Shown here: positions 32,786-41,793 of the stretch, piece by piece | How positions within the stretch are numbered: the stretch's first letter is position 1 | How the letters are laid out: every line of letters starts with the position of its first letter | NCBI GenBank assembly: GCA_002332905.1 | Contig: DDAM01000035.1 | Location: 1-45,699 of the forward strand | Direction: 5' to 3' | From: Firmicutes bacterium UBA2058 | Lineage (GTDB): Bacteria > Bacillota > Clostridia > Tissierellales > Sedimentibacteraceae | DNA: 45,699 bases | Notes under the pieces: generated by a model | Databases searched by the model: none | Seen by the model: the letters and a program-made list of their open reading frames with translations, nothing else | What the model was told of the DNA's origin: nothing | Program-made: the position numbers and the translations under genes

Positions 32786-32817
32786 CCTTAAGGAGCAATA
32801 GCTCCTTAAGGTTTTTT
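32786..32817 (+). terminator. Intra-operon terminator after flp
   Basis: CCTTAAGGAGC (32786-32796) pairs perfectly with GCTCCTTAAGG (32801-32811) around AATA, followed by TTTTTT. It lies 9 nt before the start of the next pilus gene. Partial read-through would lower expression of the downstream genes relative to the pilin. Confidence 0.9.
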
Positions 32818-32826
32818 GGAGGAAAG

Positions 32827-33519
32827 GTGAAAAAGGAAAATTTTATCAAATCCCAAAGGGGAGCAATTGTAGTAGAAGCTGCTTTTGTTTTGCCCATAGT
32901 AATTATTGTAATTTTCATTTTAGTATATATGGCGCTAATCCAAATACAGCAGGGAGTTATGTATATGCAGGCACAGAGAATGGCTCAAAAAATATGCAAT
33001 ATATCAACTTTTCCAGGATATGAAAAGCTTTATGAGGAGGCATATAATGCTGACTATTTTGCTAGCTATTTGGATTTACCTAGTGCATATGAACCCTCAT
33101 TTAATATACTAGATTTAGTATATAAAAAGCATGATCCATATAGATATTTAGGGGGAATCTATCTAAATAAACATAATATCTATGAAGAAGAATTAATTAA
33201 AATAGTACGGAAATCAATGTATTTTAATGGCGGAGAAATAAGTACAGATATTGATACAGATTTTAATAATCTGTCAACTGCTGTTACTGTTTTAATTAAC
33301 TACAATTTTAATTTGCCTAAATTTATACGTATATTAGGCATAGATTCTAGTATTTTAATTTCAACAAGCTCTGTTGCATATGCAAATGATACAGTTGATT
33401 TTATAAGAAATACTGATTTAGCCTTTGATTTATTTGGTTATTTTCTTAAAAAATATCATCTGGAGGACAAGATAAACACATTTTATAAAAAGATAAAACA
33501 GGTTAAACTAATCAATTAA
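32827..33519 (+). CDS. TadE-like pseudopilin
   Basis: Minor pilus component, 230 residues. The N-terminus SQRGAIVVEAAFVLPIVIIVIFILVYMAL is a TadE-type signature: glycine, then a Glu five residues on, and a hydrophobic helix. The rest is a soluble extracellular domain without further recognised motif. It starts at GTG 32827, four nt after GGAGG, right after the intra-operon terminator. TadE-like proteins are processed by the prepilin peptidase and prime or stabilise the pilus. Confidence 0.85.
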   Translation: MKKENFIKSQRGAIVVEAAFVLPIVIIVIFILVYMALIQIQQGVMYMQAQRMAQKICNISTFPGYEKLYEEAYNADYFASYLDLPSAYEPSFNILDLVYKKHDPYRYLGGIYLNKHNIYEEELIKIVRKSMYFNGGEISTDIDTDFNNLSTAVTVLINYNFNLPKFIRILGIDSSILISTSSVAYANDTVDFIRNTDLAFDLFGYFLKKYHLEDKINTFYKKIKQVKLIN

Positions 33520-33582
33520 AATACATAAAAGCTTTTACTTGAGATTAATTCTGGAAAAATTATTCTAATTAGGGGTTATACA

Positions 33583-36500
33583 ATGGGAATGTTTTATAGA
33601 AATAATGGTGCAATTACTGTCTTTTTATCTTTAATTCTTGTACCTATTTTAATATTAGCTGGAATCGCCGTAGATGCTATTAGAATTTATGGTGCGAAGG
33701 CAATTGTATCAGGCTCAGCAGAGCTTGCGATGAACACAGGCTTAGCAAGCTACAGCCAAGTTTTAAAAGACGTTTATGGAATATTGTCAATATCAGCAGA
33801 TGAAAATGAATTGTCTAATAATTTAATAAAATATTTTGAAAATACTATAAACTCAATAGGTTTAGAGCTTAATGAAGAGGATTCATATACTAAAGCAATA
33901 ATTGAGGATATAAAAAATATGATTAGCTCTCCAGAAAAGTTGGAGTTTAATAATCTAATTGATATGGAAACAGTTAATTTTGTGGCTAAGGGTGTAGATG
34001 GCACACAGCTATATTATCCTGAAACAGTGAAAAGGCAAATTGTAGAATATATGAAGTATAGGGGAGTAGTCAGCATAGGCAGTAATTTTTTAGACAAGGC
34101 AAATATGTTTAAGGAAGTGCCAAAGCAACAAGAGGTTATAGAAACTAAGGTTGAATATGAAAATTCACTTAGTGATATAGACTCCGCTAGCAAGGAAATT
34201 TATATTGCAATTACTAAATATAATAATTTGAAAAATGAACTTAATAATTATTCATTAGATAACTTTTATATGGACTCAACAAAAGGAACTAGTACATATT
34301 TAGGGTTGAAGGATATAAATAGGTTATTAATTTCTGTATACTCAAATGAAGCTTTTGTTGAAAATCCATCAGAAATTATGGTTAATACAAGTGGATTGTC
34401 ATACCATGATATATATTCCTATTTAGATTCTCAAATTGGTCAAAATTTAATAAATAGTATTGGCAAATTAGATGATAAAAATAATGTAGATGAAACAATA
34501 AAATATTTCTTTAGTATAAATGAAAACTCTAATGATATAGCAAAAATTATTAAGTATTATAATGTTTTACCAGATAAATTTGATGACTATAGAAGTGAGT
34601 TGATTAGAGAATTTGAACGTGAAGAAAGGCTAGCTAGAGAAGCGGCTAAAAAAAATAATGTGCCATTTGTCCCAAGTGAAAATACAGCACTTATAGAAGC
34701 AGAAAATGAATACTCAGCTCTTATGAATATACTTAATACTCAAATGCCTACAATAAATATATACTACAATGACTTAGAAAATAGAAAAAATTACATTAGT
34801 AATTTGATTGAAAATGAGCTGGAAAAATTAAATTCAGATTTAAATAAAAAATACTGGCTTATAAATGAAATAAAAAGTCAAGCTAATATAGCAAGTGAAA
34901 AATTAAATATTCTATTAAAGGATATTATACCAGAAGTTGAGTCGAAAAACAAAGCTTGGAAAAAAAAGCTAAATTCTTTATCAGAAGGTGATGTAAAAAA
35001 CTCTTTAAAGCTGCAATATGAAGAAATTTCAAAATCTTTAGATAAAGAAGAAATAAAAAAACTTAAAGATATAATGAATAACAATAAAAATTTCTATGAA
35101 AAATATCAAGCTAATTTAGATAATGTTAAGTATTTAAATAAATTGTTTATAAAAGAAAAATTAGATATATCGGTAAACAATTTATCTAAGTCTATTTCTT
35201 TTAACAATATAAACTATGATTTAGCTTTGAAAGAAGCTGATGATATGTTTTTAAATAATTTTTATGCTCCAAACTCAAGTAGTTTAAGTGGGCTAGCTAC
35301 TAAAATTTTTAATGAATCCTCTTTTTATCAATATCTTAATAAGGTATATAGAGGATTAATAGATGAAAGCAGCAGTTCTAATATCTATAAAGAAGATGCA
35401 GAAGCAAAAAAAGAAAACTTATTTGATTTAGTTAACACTACAATCGATACATATGAAAAAGAAACTAATAATAAGGATGCCATAAACTTAGTACCTATAG
35501 ACGGAGAAATATACGAAGATCTGGCAACCACATTAATCAATATTAGCTTAGAGGAAAGTAGTGAAAATGTTGATAGGCTGTCTTCAAATGAGAATTTAGC
35601 CGCAAACAAAAAAATAGCTAATAACCAAACTGAAGCTATGAAAAATTCAGTTGAGATAATAGAAGGTCTGGGCAATTTTACTGGAAATCTAGCTGAAGGA
35701 GCTAGGGACTATTTATTTGTTACTGAATATATGACAGAAATGTTTAGCTGTCACACAACTAATATAGATAATTCAATTGAAAAAACACTAAGTGGAATAG
35801 AAATTAGTAAGGATAATAATTATCTGTTTGGCTCTGAAATGGAATATATTTTATGGGGACAAAAGGGTGAAAACACTAATAAAAATAACCTATATACAAC
35901 TTCTAGCATTTTTGGATTACGTTTCATTTTAAACACTATATATGCTTATACAGATATGGAAATAAAGACATTTACACTAGCTGCTGCAATATCCTTAGCG
36001 GGTTTTACTGGATTTGGAGTTCCTCTTGTACAAAATATACTTATTCTTGCATTAGCCATGGGTGAATCAGCACTAGATATTTCAAAGCTACTAAAAGGTC
36101 AAAATGTAGTATTATATAAAACCAATACAACTTGGGTTTTAAAACCATCCGGCATCTCAAGAGAGGCTATTACCTATACCTTAAAAACAGCCACCGAAGA
36201 AGCTTTAGATAAAATGTCTAGTAAAATTATAGAGCTAGCTGAAAGTACAACAGATGAAAATGTGTATAAGCTAGAAACAGCTTTTGATGAATATTCAGAA
36301 AGTCTAGCTAATGATTTAGCTATATCAGTTTCAAATTTAGTTTTAACTCCTATACAGACAGAATTAACAGTATGGATAGAAACCAATACTTTAACAAAAA
36401 TTGAAAGTTTAAATGATTCAATTGATAGTATTTATAATAGTCTAAGAGAGGAAATAGCTAAAGAGCCTGAAAGCTTTGCAAAAAATATAAAGCTTATGGT

Positions 36501-37119
36501 TTTTGATTTATTCTTAGAAAAAAAGCTTGAGCAGTTAAAAAGTGAAATAAATAATGCGCTAATAACGCTTAACAATGATATAGAAGCATTAAAGCTAAAG
36601 GTTGAGGGATATATAAAAAATTCTATAGCGGACCTCACTAACGAAGCCAAGTCCATAATATTTGAGAATGGTTATGAAAAGCTAAAAAATGAAGCTAAAA
36701 AGAGCTTTAAGAACTTAACTGATGATGTTAAACAAAATGCAAATGAAGTGATAGATAATTTTGTAAATAAGGTAACAGTTGGAGATATAGCTACAAACAA
36801 TACTTCTTCTTTTAGGACAGGGATAACTACCAATTTAACTATTAGCTATAAAGAGTATATTAAGATATTTTTGTTTTCGGGAATGTTAGCAGGCAAAGAT
36901 AATATTTTCATATCAAGGATGTGTGACCTTATTAAATTAAACTTAGTATGCTCTACTAGTGCGCCAATGTCAGATTTTACATTAAAAAACTCTTATACAA
37001 TGCTAAAAATAGATACTCAGGCTAGCGTAAGAACTACATTTATGAGACATAAATTATTTACAAATCCTTGGGATGAAAATAAATGCTATATAAATTATTC
37101 AACTATTTATGGGTATTAG
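33583..37119 (+). CDS. Very large DUF5702/TadG-like pilus-associated protein
   Basis: A 1178-residue protein. The N-terminus NNGAITVFLSLILVPILILAGIAVDAIRIYGAK is a TadE/TadG-like membrane anchor of the DUF5702 type. From about residue 330 to 620 there are long charged, coiled-coil stretches (for example NEIKSQANIASEKLNILLKD). A hydrophobic hairpin (LAAAISLAGFTGFGVPLVQNILILALAMG) lies near residue 800, followed by more coiled coil and a C-terminal ASVRTTFMRHKLF tail. DUF5702 proteins occur in Tad loci of Clostridia; function unknown, probably a surface or tip component. The codon use matches its neighbours. It is far longer than a standard TadG. Confidence 0.75.
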   Translation: MGMFYRNNGAITVFLSLILVPILILAGIAVDAIRIYGAKAIVSGSAELAMNTGLASYSQVLKDVYGILSISADENELSNNLIKYFENTINSIGLELNEEDSYTKAIIEDIKNMISSPEKLEFNNLIDMETVNFVAKGVDGTQLYYPETVKRQIVEYMKYRGVVSIGSNFLDKANMFKEVPKQQEVIETKVEYENSLSDIDSASKEIYIAITKYNNLKNELNNYSLDNFYMDSTKGTSTYLGLKDINRLLISVYSNEAFVENPSEIMVNTSGLSYHDIYSYLDSQIGQNLINSIGKLDDKNNVDETIKYFFSINENSNDIAKIIKYYNVLPDKFDDYRSELIREFEREERLAREAAKKNNVPFVPSENTALIEAENEYSALMNILNTQMPTINIYYNDLENRKNYISNLIENELEKLNSDLNKKYWLINEIKSQANIASEKLNILLKDIIPEVESKNKAWKKKLNSLSEGDVKNSLKLQYEEISKSLDKEEIKKLKDIMNNNKNFYEKYQANLDNVKYLNKLFIKEKLDISVNNLSKSISFNNINYDLALKEADDMFLNNFYAPNSSSLSGLATKIFNESSFYQYLNKVYRGLIDESSSSNIYKEDAEAKKENLFDLVNTTIDTYEKETNNKDAINLVPIDGEIYEDLATTLINISLEESSENVDRLSSNENLAANKKIANNQTEAMKNSVEIIEGLGNFTGNLAEGARDYLFVTEYMTEMFSCHTTNIDNSIEKTLSGIEISKDNNYLFGSEMEYILWGQKGENTNKNNLYTTSSIFGLRFILNTIYAYTDMEIKTFTLAAAISLAGFTGFGVPLVQNILILALAMGESALDISKLLKGQNVVLYKTNTTWVLKPSGISREAITYTLKTATEEALDKMSSKIIELAESTTDENVYKLETAFDEYSESLANDLAISVSNLVLTPIQTELTVWIETNTLTKIESLNDSIDSIYNSLREEIAKEPESFAKNIKLMVFDLFLEKKLEQLKSEINNALITLNNDIEALKLKVEGYIKNSIADLTNEAKSIIFENGYEKLKNEAKKSFKNLTDDVKQNANEVIDNFVNKVTVGDIATNNTSSFRTGITTNLTISYKEYIKIFLFSGMLAGKDNIFISRMCDLIKLNLVCSTSAPMSDFTLKNSYTMLKIDTQASVRTTFMRHKLFTNPWDENKCYINYSTIYGY

Positions 37120-37139
37120 GGAAGCGAGGTAAACGAGAA

Positions 37140-38459
37140 ATGTTAAAGGAAAATAAAGGATCATTAACAGTTGAAGCTTCTTTATCACTAATAATATTTA
37201 TATTTGCATTTTTATCAATTTTGTATCTATGTAAATTTGCTAAAGCGCAGGTTGTTTTGCAGCATGCTGTAAATCAAACTGCTAAGGAAATTTCACAATA
37301 TAGTTACATAACAAATAAATTGGGATTAAAAAATGATAAGACTGAAGGGAATAAAACAATTGAAGACACAGATAAAATGATTTCTGAGGTAGTTAATTTA
37401 ATAAATGTTGTAAACAGCGTTTATGACATAAACACGGAAAAAGTGAGGATTGAAGATTTAGATATAAATAGAAATGATATAGTCATTGATGATTATTATG
37501 ACGCCATTAAAACATATAAAAAGTATGATGAAGCAGGAAATACAATAAAAGATTCATATGAAAATATAGAGGAAGCTACAGAGTCACTAATTGGCAATGC
37601 CAAGGAATATTTAAAGGATCCAAAGGCACTGTTAAACGGATTTGTAGCAATTGCAAAGGATGAAATAGCAGATTTTGCTGTATCTAAATATATAGCAGCA
37701 CCTATGAGCAAGCTTCTTATTCAAAAATATCTTCCGACTGGTTCTCAAAGTGCTGATGAGTATTTAAGAAGGCTTGGGATTGATAATGGATTGGATGGAC
37801 TTAATTTTGATACATCTACAATTTTTAAGAATGGAAGCAATATAAATATTACATTAATATATAACATGTCACTAAACATCCCGCTATTTCCGAAAAAAAC
37901 ATTGTGCTTTAGAATTAATGCTTCTACTATTGGTTGGCAATCAAAATTGTTTTATGACGAGAAAGAAAATGATAATAATCAAGATTACATAAACATTTGG
38001 GATTATGGTGGAGCTAGAACAACAGATGAATTTACAAAAATCTTGATGAAGGAGCGAAATGTTTTAGCTGTGAGAACTCCGCTTTCTCTTGATTTTTACG
38101 ATAATACTAATAATACTTATACCTATGTACATTCTATGAACACTGAACTTAAGTCTTATTCAAATGATGGAAAGCTAAATTTGTCACATATAAAGAGCAA
38201 AATTAAATTCTATGCTAAGGATGCTATTAATGATACAAAAAGAACAGAAAAAGTCACTATGGAAGATGGAGTAGTTTATGATTCATCTAGTATTAAAAAC
38301 AGTCAAAATATAAAAATTATTATGGTATTAAAGGAAAGTGCTGTTGGCAGTTCTAACGAGCTTAACAAAATAATTTTGGAAATTAAAAAAGAGTTAAAAG
38401 AAGATAATTTAGAAATTGAGTTTTACTTTAGCGATGGATTAATTCAGGTAGGTGATTAA
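37140..38459 (+). CDS. TadE-like protein, long form
   Basis: A 439-residue pseudopilin-like protein. The N-terminal motif ENKGSLTVEASLSLIIFIFAFLSILYLCKFAKAQ has the Gly, the Glu at +5 and the hydrophobic helix of TadE-like prepilins. A large extracytoplasmic domain follows without a domain I recognise. I start it at 37140, after the preceding gene ends, rather than at an upstream ATG at 37083 that lies inside that gene. The stop codon overlaps the ATG of the prepilin peptidase by one base, which implies coupling. Confidence 0.8.
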   Translation: MLKENKGSLTVEASLSLIIFIFAFLSILYLCKFAKAQVVLQHAVNQTAKEISQYSYITNKLGLKNDKTEGNKTIEDTDKMISEVVNLINVVNSVYDINTEKVRIEDLDINRNDIVIDDYYDAIKTYKKYDEAGNTIKDSYENIEEATESLIGNAKEYLKDPKALLNGFVAIAKDEIADFAVSKYIAAPMSKLLIQKYLPTGSQSADEYLRRLGIDNGLDGLNFDTSTIFKNGSNINITLIYNMSLNIPLFPKKTLCFRINASTIGWQSKLFYDEKENDNNQDYINIWDYGGARTTDEFTKILMKERNVLAVRTPLSLDFYDNTNNTYTYVHSMNTELKSYSNDGKLNLSHIKSKIKFYAKDAINDTKRTEKVTMEDGVVYDSSSIKNSQNIKIIMVLKESAVGSSNELNKIILEIKKELKEDNLEIEFYFSDGLIQVGD

Positions 38460-39013
38460 TGGAAATGGAGAGAAACAAAACTATTGTTTTTTATAGTATG
38501 GTTTGTGTTGTTTTTTCAATTGTATGTTTTTTTATTTTAATAAATTATGATTACCCAGCTATAAGAATTTTAAGGTATTTATTTCTAATAAATATGCTTA
38601 TATTACTGGCTTACATTGATTATAGAAAAAGAATAATACCAAATAAAATCTTGCTCATAATGCTTGGTATAAGGCTAGCTTTTATAGCTATTGAGTGCTT
38701 ATTTTATAAAGACTTGATTAATTCTATTATTTTATCAGCATTTTTAGGATTGATAACTGGTAGTGGAGTTTTTCTTATAGCATCATTTATTATAAAAAAT
38801 TCACTAGGAATGGGGGATATTAAGCTAATGGGAGTCATTGGCTTTTATGTAGGTATATCAGATTTATTTAGTTGCATGCTTTTATCTCTTATTATATCTT
38901 TAATAGTTGGATGTATTCTAATAATAACTAAAAAAATTACTAGTAAGGACTTTATACCTTTTGCTCCTTTTTTAGCGCTTGGAACTGTGTTAACTTTATT
39001 ATTTAAATTATAG
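38459..39013 (+). CDS. tadV: Prepilin peptidase (A24 type, TadV/CpaA-like)
   Basis: Integral-membrane aspartic protease that trims Flp and TadE-like prepilins. 184 residues with about six membrane segments and no N-terminal methylase domain, typical of TadV. The two catalytic aspartates are in AYIDYRKRIIPN and GMGDIKLMG. It starts at the ATG overlapping the previous stop codon. Its presence completes a functional Tad pilus set. Confidence 0.93.
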   Translation: MEMERNKTIVFYSMVCVVFSIVCFFILINYDYPAIRILRYLFLINMLILLAYIDYRKRIIPNKILLIMLGIRLAFIAIECLFYKDLINSIILSAFLGLITGSGVFLIASFIIKNSLGMGDIKLMGVIGFYVGISDLFSCMLLSLIISLIVGCILIITKKITSKDFIPFAPFLALGTVLTLLFKL

Positions 39014-39081
39014 GTGTGATGCCATAAAACTATGTAATGGAGTGGAAAGGTTGAAAAAAATGAAAAATAAAAAGAAAGTAT

Positions 39082-39162
39082 GCACCGAGCCCATGCAAAA
39101 TATTTTGTCTTTATTGAAAATAAAGACTTGGGTTCTTGTGCAATAGAGGCATGGGCATAAAT
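39082..39162 (+). promoter_or_regulatory. Structured 5' leader, candidate cis-regulatory RNA (copy B)
   Basis: Same architecture as the leader at 21092. GCAC (39082-39085) can pair with GTGC (39138-39141) and CCCA (39090-39093) with TGGG (39129-39132); an extra hairpin (GTCTTTAT 39107-39114 with ATAAAGAC 39120-39127) fills the loop. The segment GCCCATGC (39089-39096) is alternatively a perfect complement of GCATGGGC (39149-39156), directly after the Shine-Dalgarno AGAGG. Compared with copy A the paired bases have changed together: GTCCATGC/GCATGGAC there, GCCCATGC/GCATGGGC here. That covariation supports the helix. ATG follows 13 nt after the SD. Confidence 0.6.
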
Positions 39163-40479
39163 ATGAAAAAAATAATTCTTATAGCAATGATTCTTTTATT
39201 AGCTGGCTCATGGTATTTTGTAGTAGCGAATGGAAGTCAAAAGCATGAAGATTACAATAGATATATAAGTGATGCTAATAAGTATCTAGATAAAAAAATA
39301 TATGTTGATGCAATTGAATGTTACAAAAAAGCAATAGAAATTTATCCTAATATTTTTGAAAATAAATTACATCTTGCCAGCATCTATAAAGAAGCAAAAT
39401 TTTACAGCTCCTTTGAAAGCTACTGTATAGGATTGACTGATGAATACAAAAACAATGTAGAAATAATAAGCATACTTGGTGATTATTATGTTGAAGTTGG
39501 GAAAGAAGAGAAGGCTATATCTCTTTATAAATCGTACTTGTCAGAAGATAATGATAAAAATGTAATTACAGAAAAATTAAACGAACTAAAATCTGCATTT
39601 AATATTAATTATAATAACTATACAGATATCTCAACATTCCATAATGGATATGCTATTTTTAAAAAAGCTAATAAGTACGGTATTATGGACATTAGTGGGG
39701 ACGTGATAGTTAAAGCTATTTATGATAATGCTGGAGTCTATAGTAGAATTAACTCTTTGAAATTAGCACCGGTATTATTTGAAGATGAATATTTCTATAT
39801 AGATTTAGAAGGCAATAGGCGTTTAGTTGCTGATATAAATTATGACTACTTAGGTAGTTTTTCTAATAATGGATTAGCCGTTTTTAAAAAAGATAATTTT
39901 TATGGGTACCTCGATAAAGAATTTAATGAATTAGATGGTAAATATGATTATGCTAGTACCTTTTATGATAAAAATATAGCCGCTATAAAAATTAATAATA
40001 AGTGGTTTTTAATAAACGAAAGCTTAGAGAAAATAAATAGTGACCAATATGATGAAATTAAGGTAGATGATTTAGGCTGTGCAGTACGATCTAATATTAT
40101 TTTTGCTAGGCAAAATGATAAATATATGATGATAGACGTAAATGGAAATAAAATTACTGAGCCAATATTTGAAGATGTTGATTTTTTTATAACACTTAAT
40201 GAATTTGCAGCTGTAAAAATTGATGGCAAATGGGGATTTATAGACTATAAAGGAAATATTGTAATAGAGCCAAAATATAATAATGCATTTTCATTTTCTT
40301 GTGGATTAGCGCCTGTTTTAATTGAAGATAAATGGGGATACATAGATATAAATGAAAATTTAGTTATAAGTCCGCAGTTTAAAATGGCTAAATCCTTTAA
40401 TAGTTCTGGTATAGCAGCAGTTCTAAAATCTGAATGGCAATTGTTACAATTAAAATATTATGAAAAAGGGGTAAATTAA
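39163..40479 (+). CDS. WG-repeat protein with TPR-like N-terminus
   Basis: A 438-residue protein with an N-terminal membrane anchor or signal peptide (KKIILIAMILLLAGSWYFVVA), a short TPR-like helical part (KYLDKKIYVDAIECYKKAIEIYPN) and at least six WG-type beta repeats (YAIFKKANKYGIMDISGD, YGYLDKEFNEL, WGFIDYKGNIVIEPKY, WGYIDINENLVISPQF and others). WG repeats form beta-propeller-like surfaces. It is exported or surface-anchored. It follows the pilus genes and overlaps none; the FHA gene begins right after its stop codon. I take the ATG at 39163, as the upstream in-frame ATGs are within the conserved leader. Confidence 0.75.
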   Translation: MKKIILIAMILLLAGSWYFVVANGSQKHEDYNRYISDANKYLDKKIYVDAIECYKKAIEIYPNIFENKLHLASIYKEAKFYSSFESYCIGLTDEYKNNVEIISILGDYYVEVGKEEKAISLYKSYLSEDNDKNVITEKLNELKSAFNINYNNYTDISTFHNGYAIFKKANKYGIMDISGDVIVKAIYDNAGVYSRINSLKLAPVLFEDEYFYIDLEGNRRLVADINYDYLGSFSNNGLAVFKKDNFYGYLDKEFNELDGKYDYASTFYDKNIAAIKINNKWFLINESLEKINSDQYDEIKVDDLGCAVRSNIIFARQNDKYMMIDVNGNKITEPIFEDVDFFITLNEFAAVKIDGKWGFIDYKGNIVIEPKYNNAFSFSCGLAPVLIEDKWGYIDINENLVISPQFKMAKSFNSSGIAAVLKSEWQLLQLKYYEKGVN

Positions 40480-41769
40480 ATGCTAGATACTATCTTTAGC
40501 TTTGAAAATAGCTGCAATCGAAATTATTTAGTATATAATATTAAAGACATAGAAGAAATTGATAAAGTAGAGCATAATATGATAACAAATAATAAAATAG
40601 AGGGGCTACTAAACATAAGTTACAGCAGTATAGATGATAAATATTTTTATAAGTATGATATTTCTTCAAAAATTCCACTAAAAAGATATCTTAGCGGCTG
40701 TAATGATATGGATAAAATAGTCAAAATATTATTAAATTCTCTTAACATTTTTATTGAAGTTGAGGATTTTATGATTTTAAAAGAGCATATTATACTGGAT
40801 GAAAATTATATTTTTGTTAATGTATCGGACATTAGTTTGCATTTCGTATGCTTGCCTATTAATGATAATGATGAAAATATTATTAATAGATATGATTTAA
40901 AAAGTTTTATAAATAATATCATTGGCTATTTAAGCATTGAAGATTTTGAAAATAAAAAGCTAATTTATTTATTAAAGGATGTTTTAAATAAAGATGACTC
41001 ATCTGATATCAGGGAAATTTTAAATGTTTTAAAAAATCTTAATAACAACAAAAATTTTATAAAGCATGAAAAAATTAATAAAATTGATAAATTTGATAAG
41101 GAAGAAAAAAAGATAGAAATAGCATGTGATATTTTAAATAATACTCAAAAAAGAAACATAAAAAAATTAAATGATGACAAAATTGCAAGTGAAAAAAAAG
41201 TTGAAAGCTTTGACTTTTTAGTTCCTGGACAGGAAGAAATAGTTAAGATAAAGAAAACAGATAATAAATTAGATTTAAAAAATATTTTTAAAATATCAAA
41301 GCACGATAATAAGTCTGTAGCTAAAGAAAATAAGCTAGATAAAATACAAGAGATAAAAATTAAAGACGAAAATGATGAAAGTACAACCTTCAATCATACA
41401 GTGTTAATAAAAAGACCAAATGCTAATGAACAAACAGCTCTGCTTCATGCTCTAAATAGCGGATTATATCCAACCTTTCCATACTTAATTAGAAAAAAGA
41501 ACGGTGAAAAAATAAATATTACCAGTGATTTATTTAGGATAGGAAAAGAAATAGATTATGTTGATTATGCAATTAAGGATAATAATACAATAAGCAGAGC
41601 ACACGCAGATATAATTAAAATAAATAAGGATTACTATATCCAAGATAATAACTCAAAAAATTATACATATGTCAATGAGAATATGGTAAGTGATGGACAG
41701 GCTATTAAGTTAGAGCATAACTATGAAATTAAGTTATCAAATGAATTGTTTATATTTAAATTGTATTAA
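40480..41769 (+). CDS. FHA-domain protein with DUF6382-like N-terminus
   Basis: A 429-residue cytoplasmic protein. The first 180 residues resemble DUF6382 (LLNISYSS, KRYLSGC, FVCLPI motifs). A basic, lysine-rich linker follows, and the C-terminus (about 335-425) is an FHA domain: LIRKKNGEKINITSDLFRIG, then NNTISRAHADI with the Ser-x-x-His pair, and NSKNYTYVN. FHA domains bind phosphothreonine, so the partner is probably a substrate of the kinase encoded 24 nt downstream. AGGGG precedes the ATG, which directly abuts the preceding stop codon. FHA plus kinase next to Tad genes suggests phosphorylation control of the pilus. Confidence 0.85.
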   Translation: MLDTIFSFENSCNRNYLVYNIKDIEEIDKVEHNMITNNKIEGLLNISYSSIDDKYFYKYDISSKIPLKRYLSGCNDMDKIVKILLNSLNIFIEVEDFMILKEHIILDENYIFVNVSDISLHFVCLPINDNDENIINRYDLKSFINNIIGYLSIEDFENKKLIYLLKDVLNKDDSSDIREILNVLKNLNNNKNFIKHEKINKIDKFDKEEKKIEIACDILNNTQKRNIKKLNDDKIASEKKVESFDFLVPGQEEIVKIKKTDNKLDLKNIFKISKHDNKSVAKENKLDKIQEIKIKDENDESTTFNHTVLIKRPNANEQTALLHALNSGLYPTFPYLIRKKNGEKINITSDLFRIGKEIDYVDYAIKDNNTISRAHADIIKINKDYYIQDNNSKNYTYVNENMVSDGQAIKLEHNYEIKLSNELFIFKLY

Positions 41770-41793
41770 AATCGGTAAAATTTAGGGGATTTT

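Noticed and set aside
39082..39162. c-di-GMP riboswitch ahead of the pilus-associated gene
   Set aside because: Neither the class I nor the class II consensus bases that I can recall are present; only the two alternative pairings are supported.
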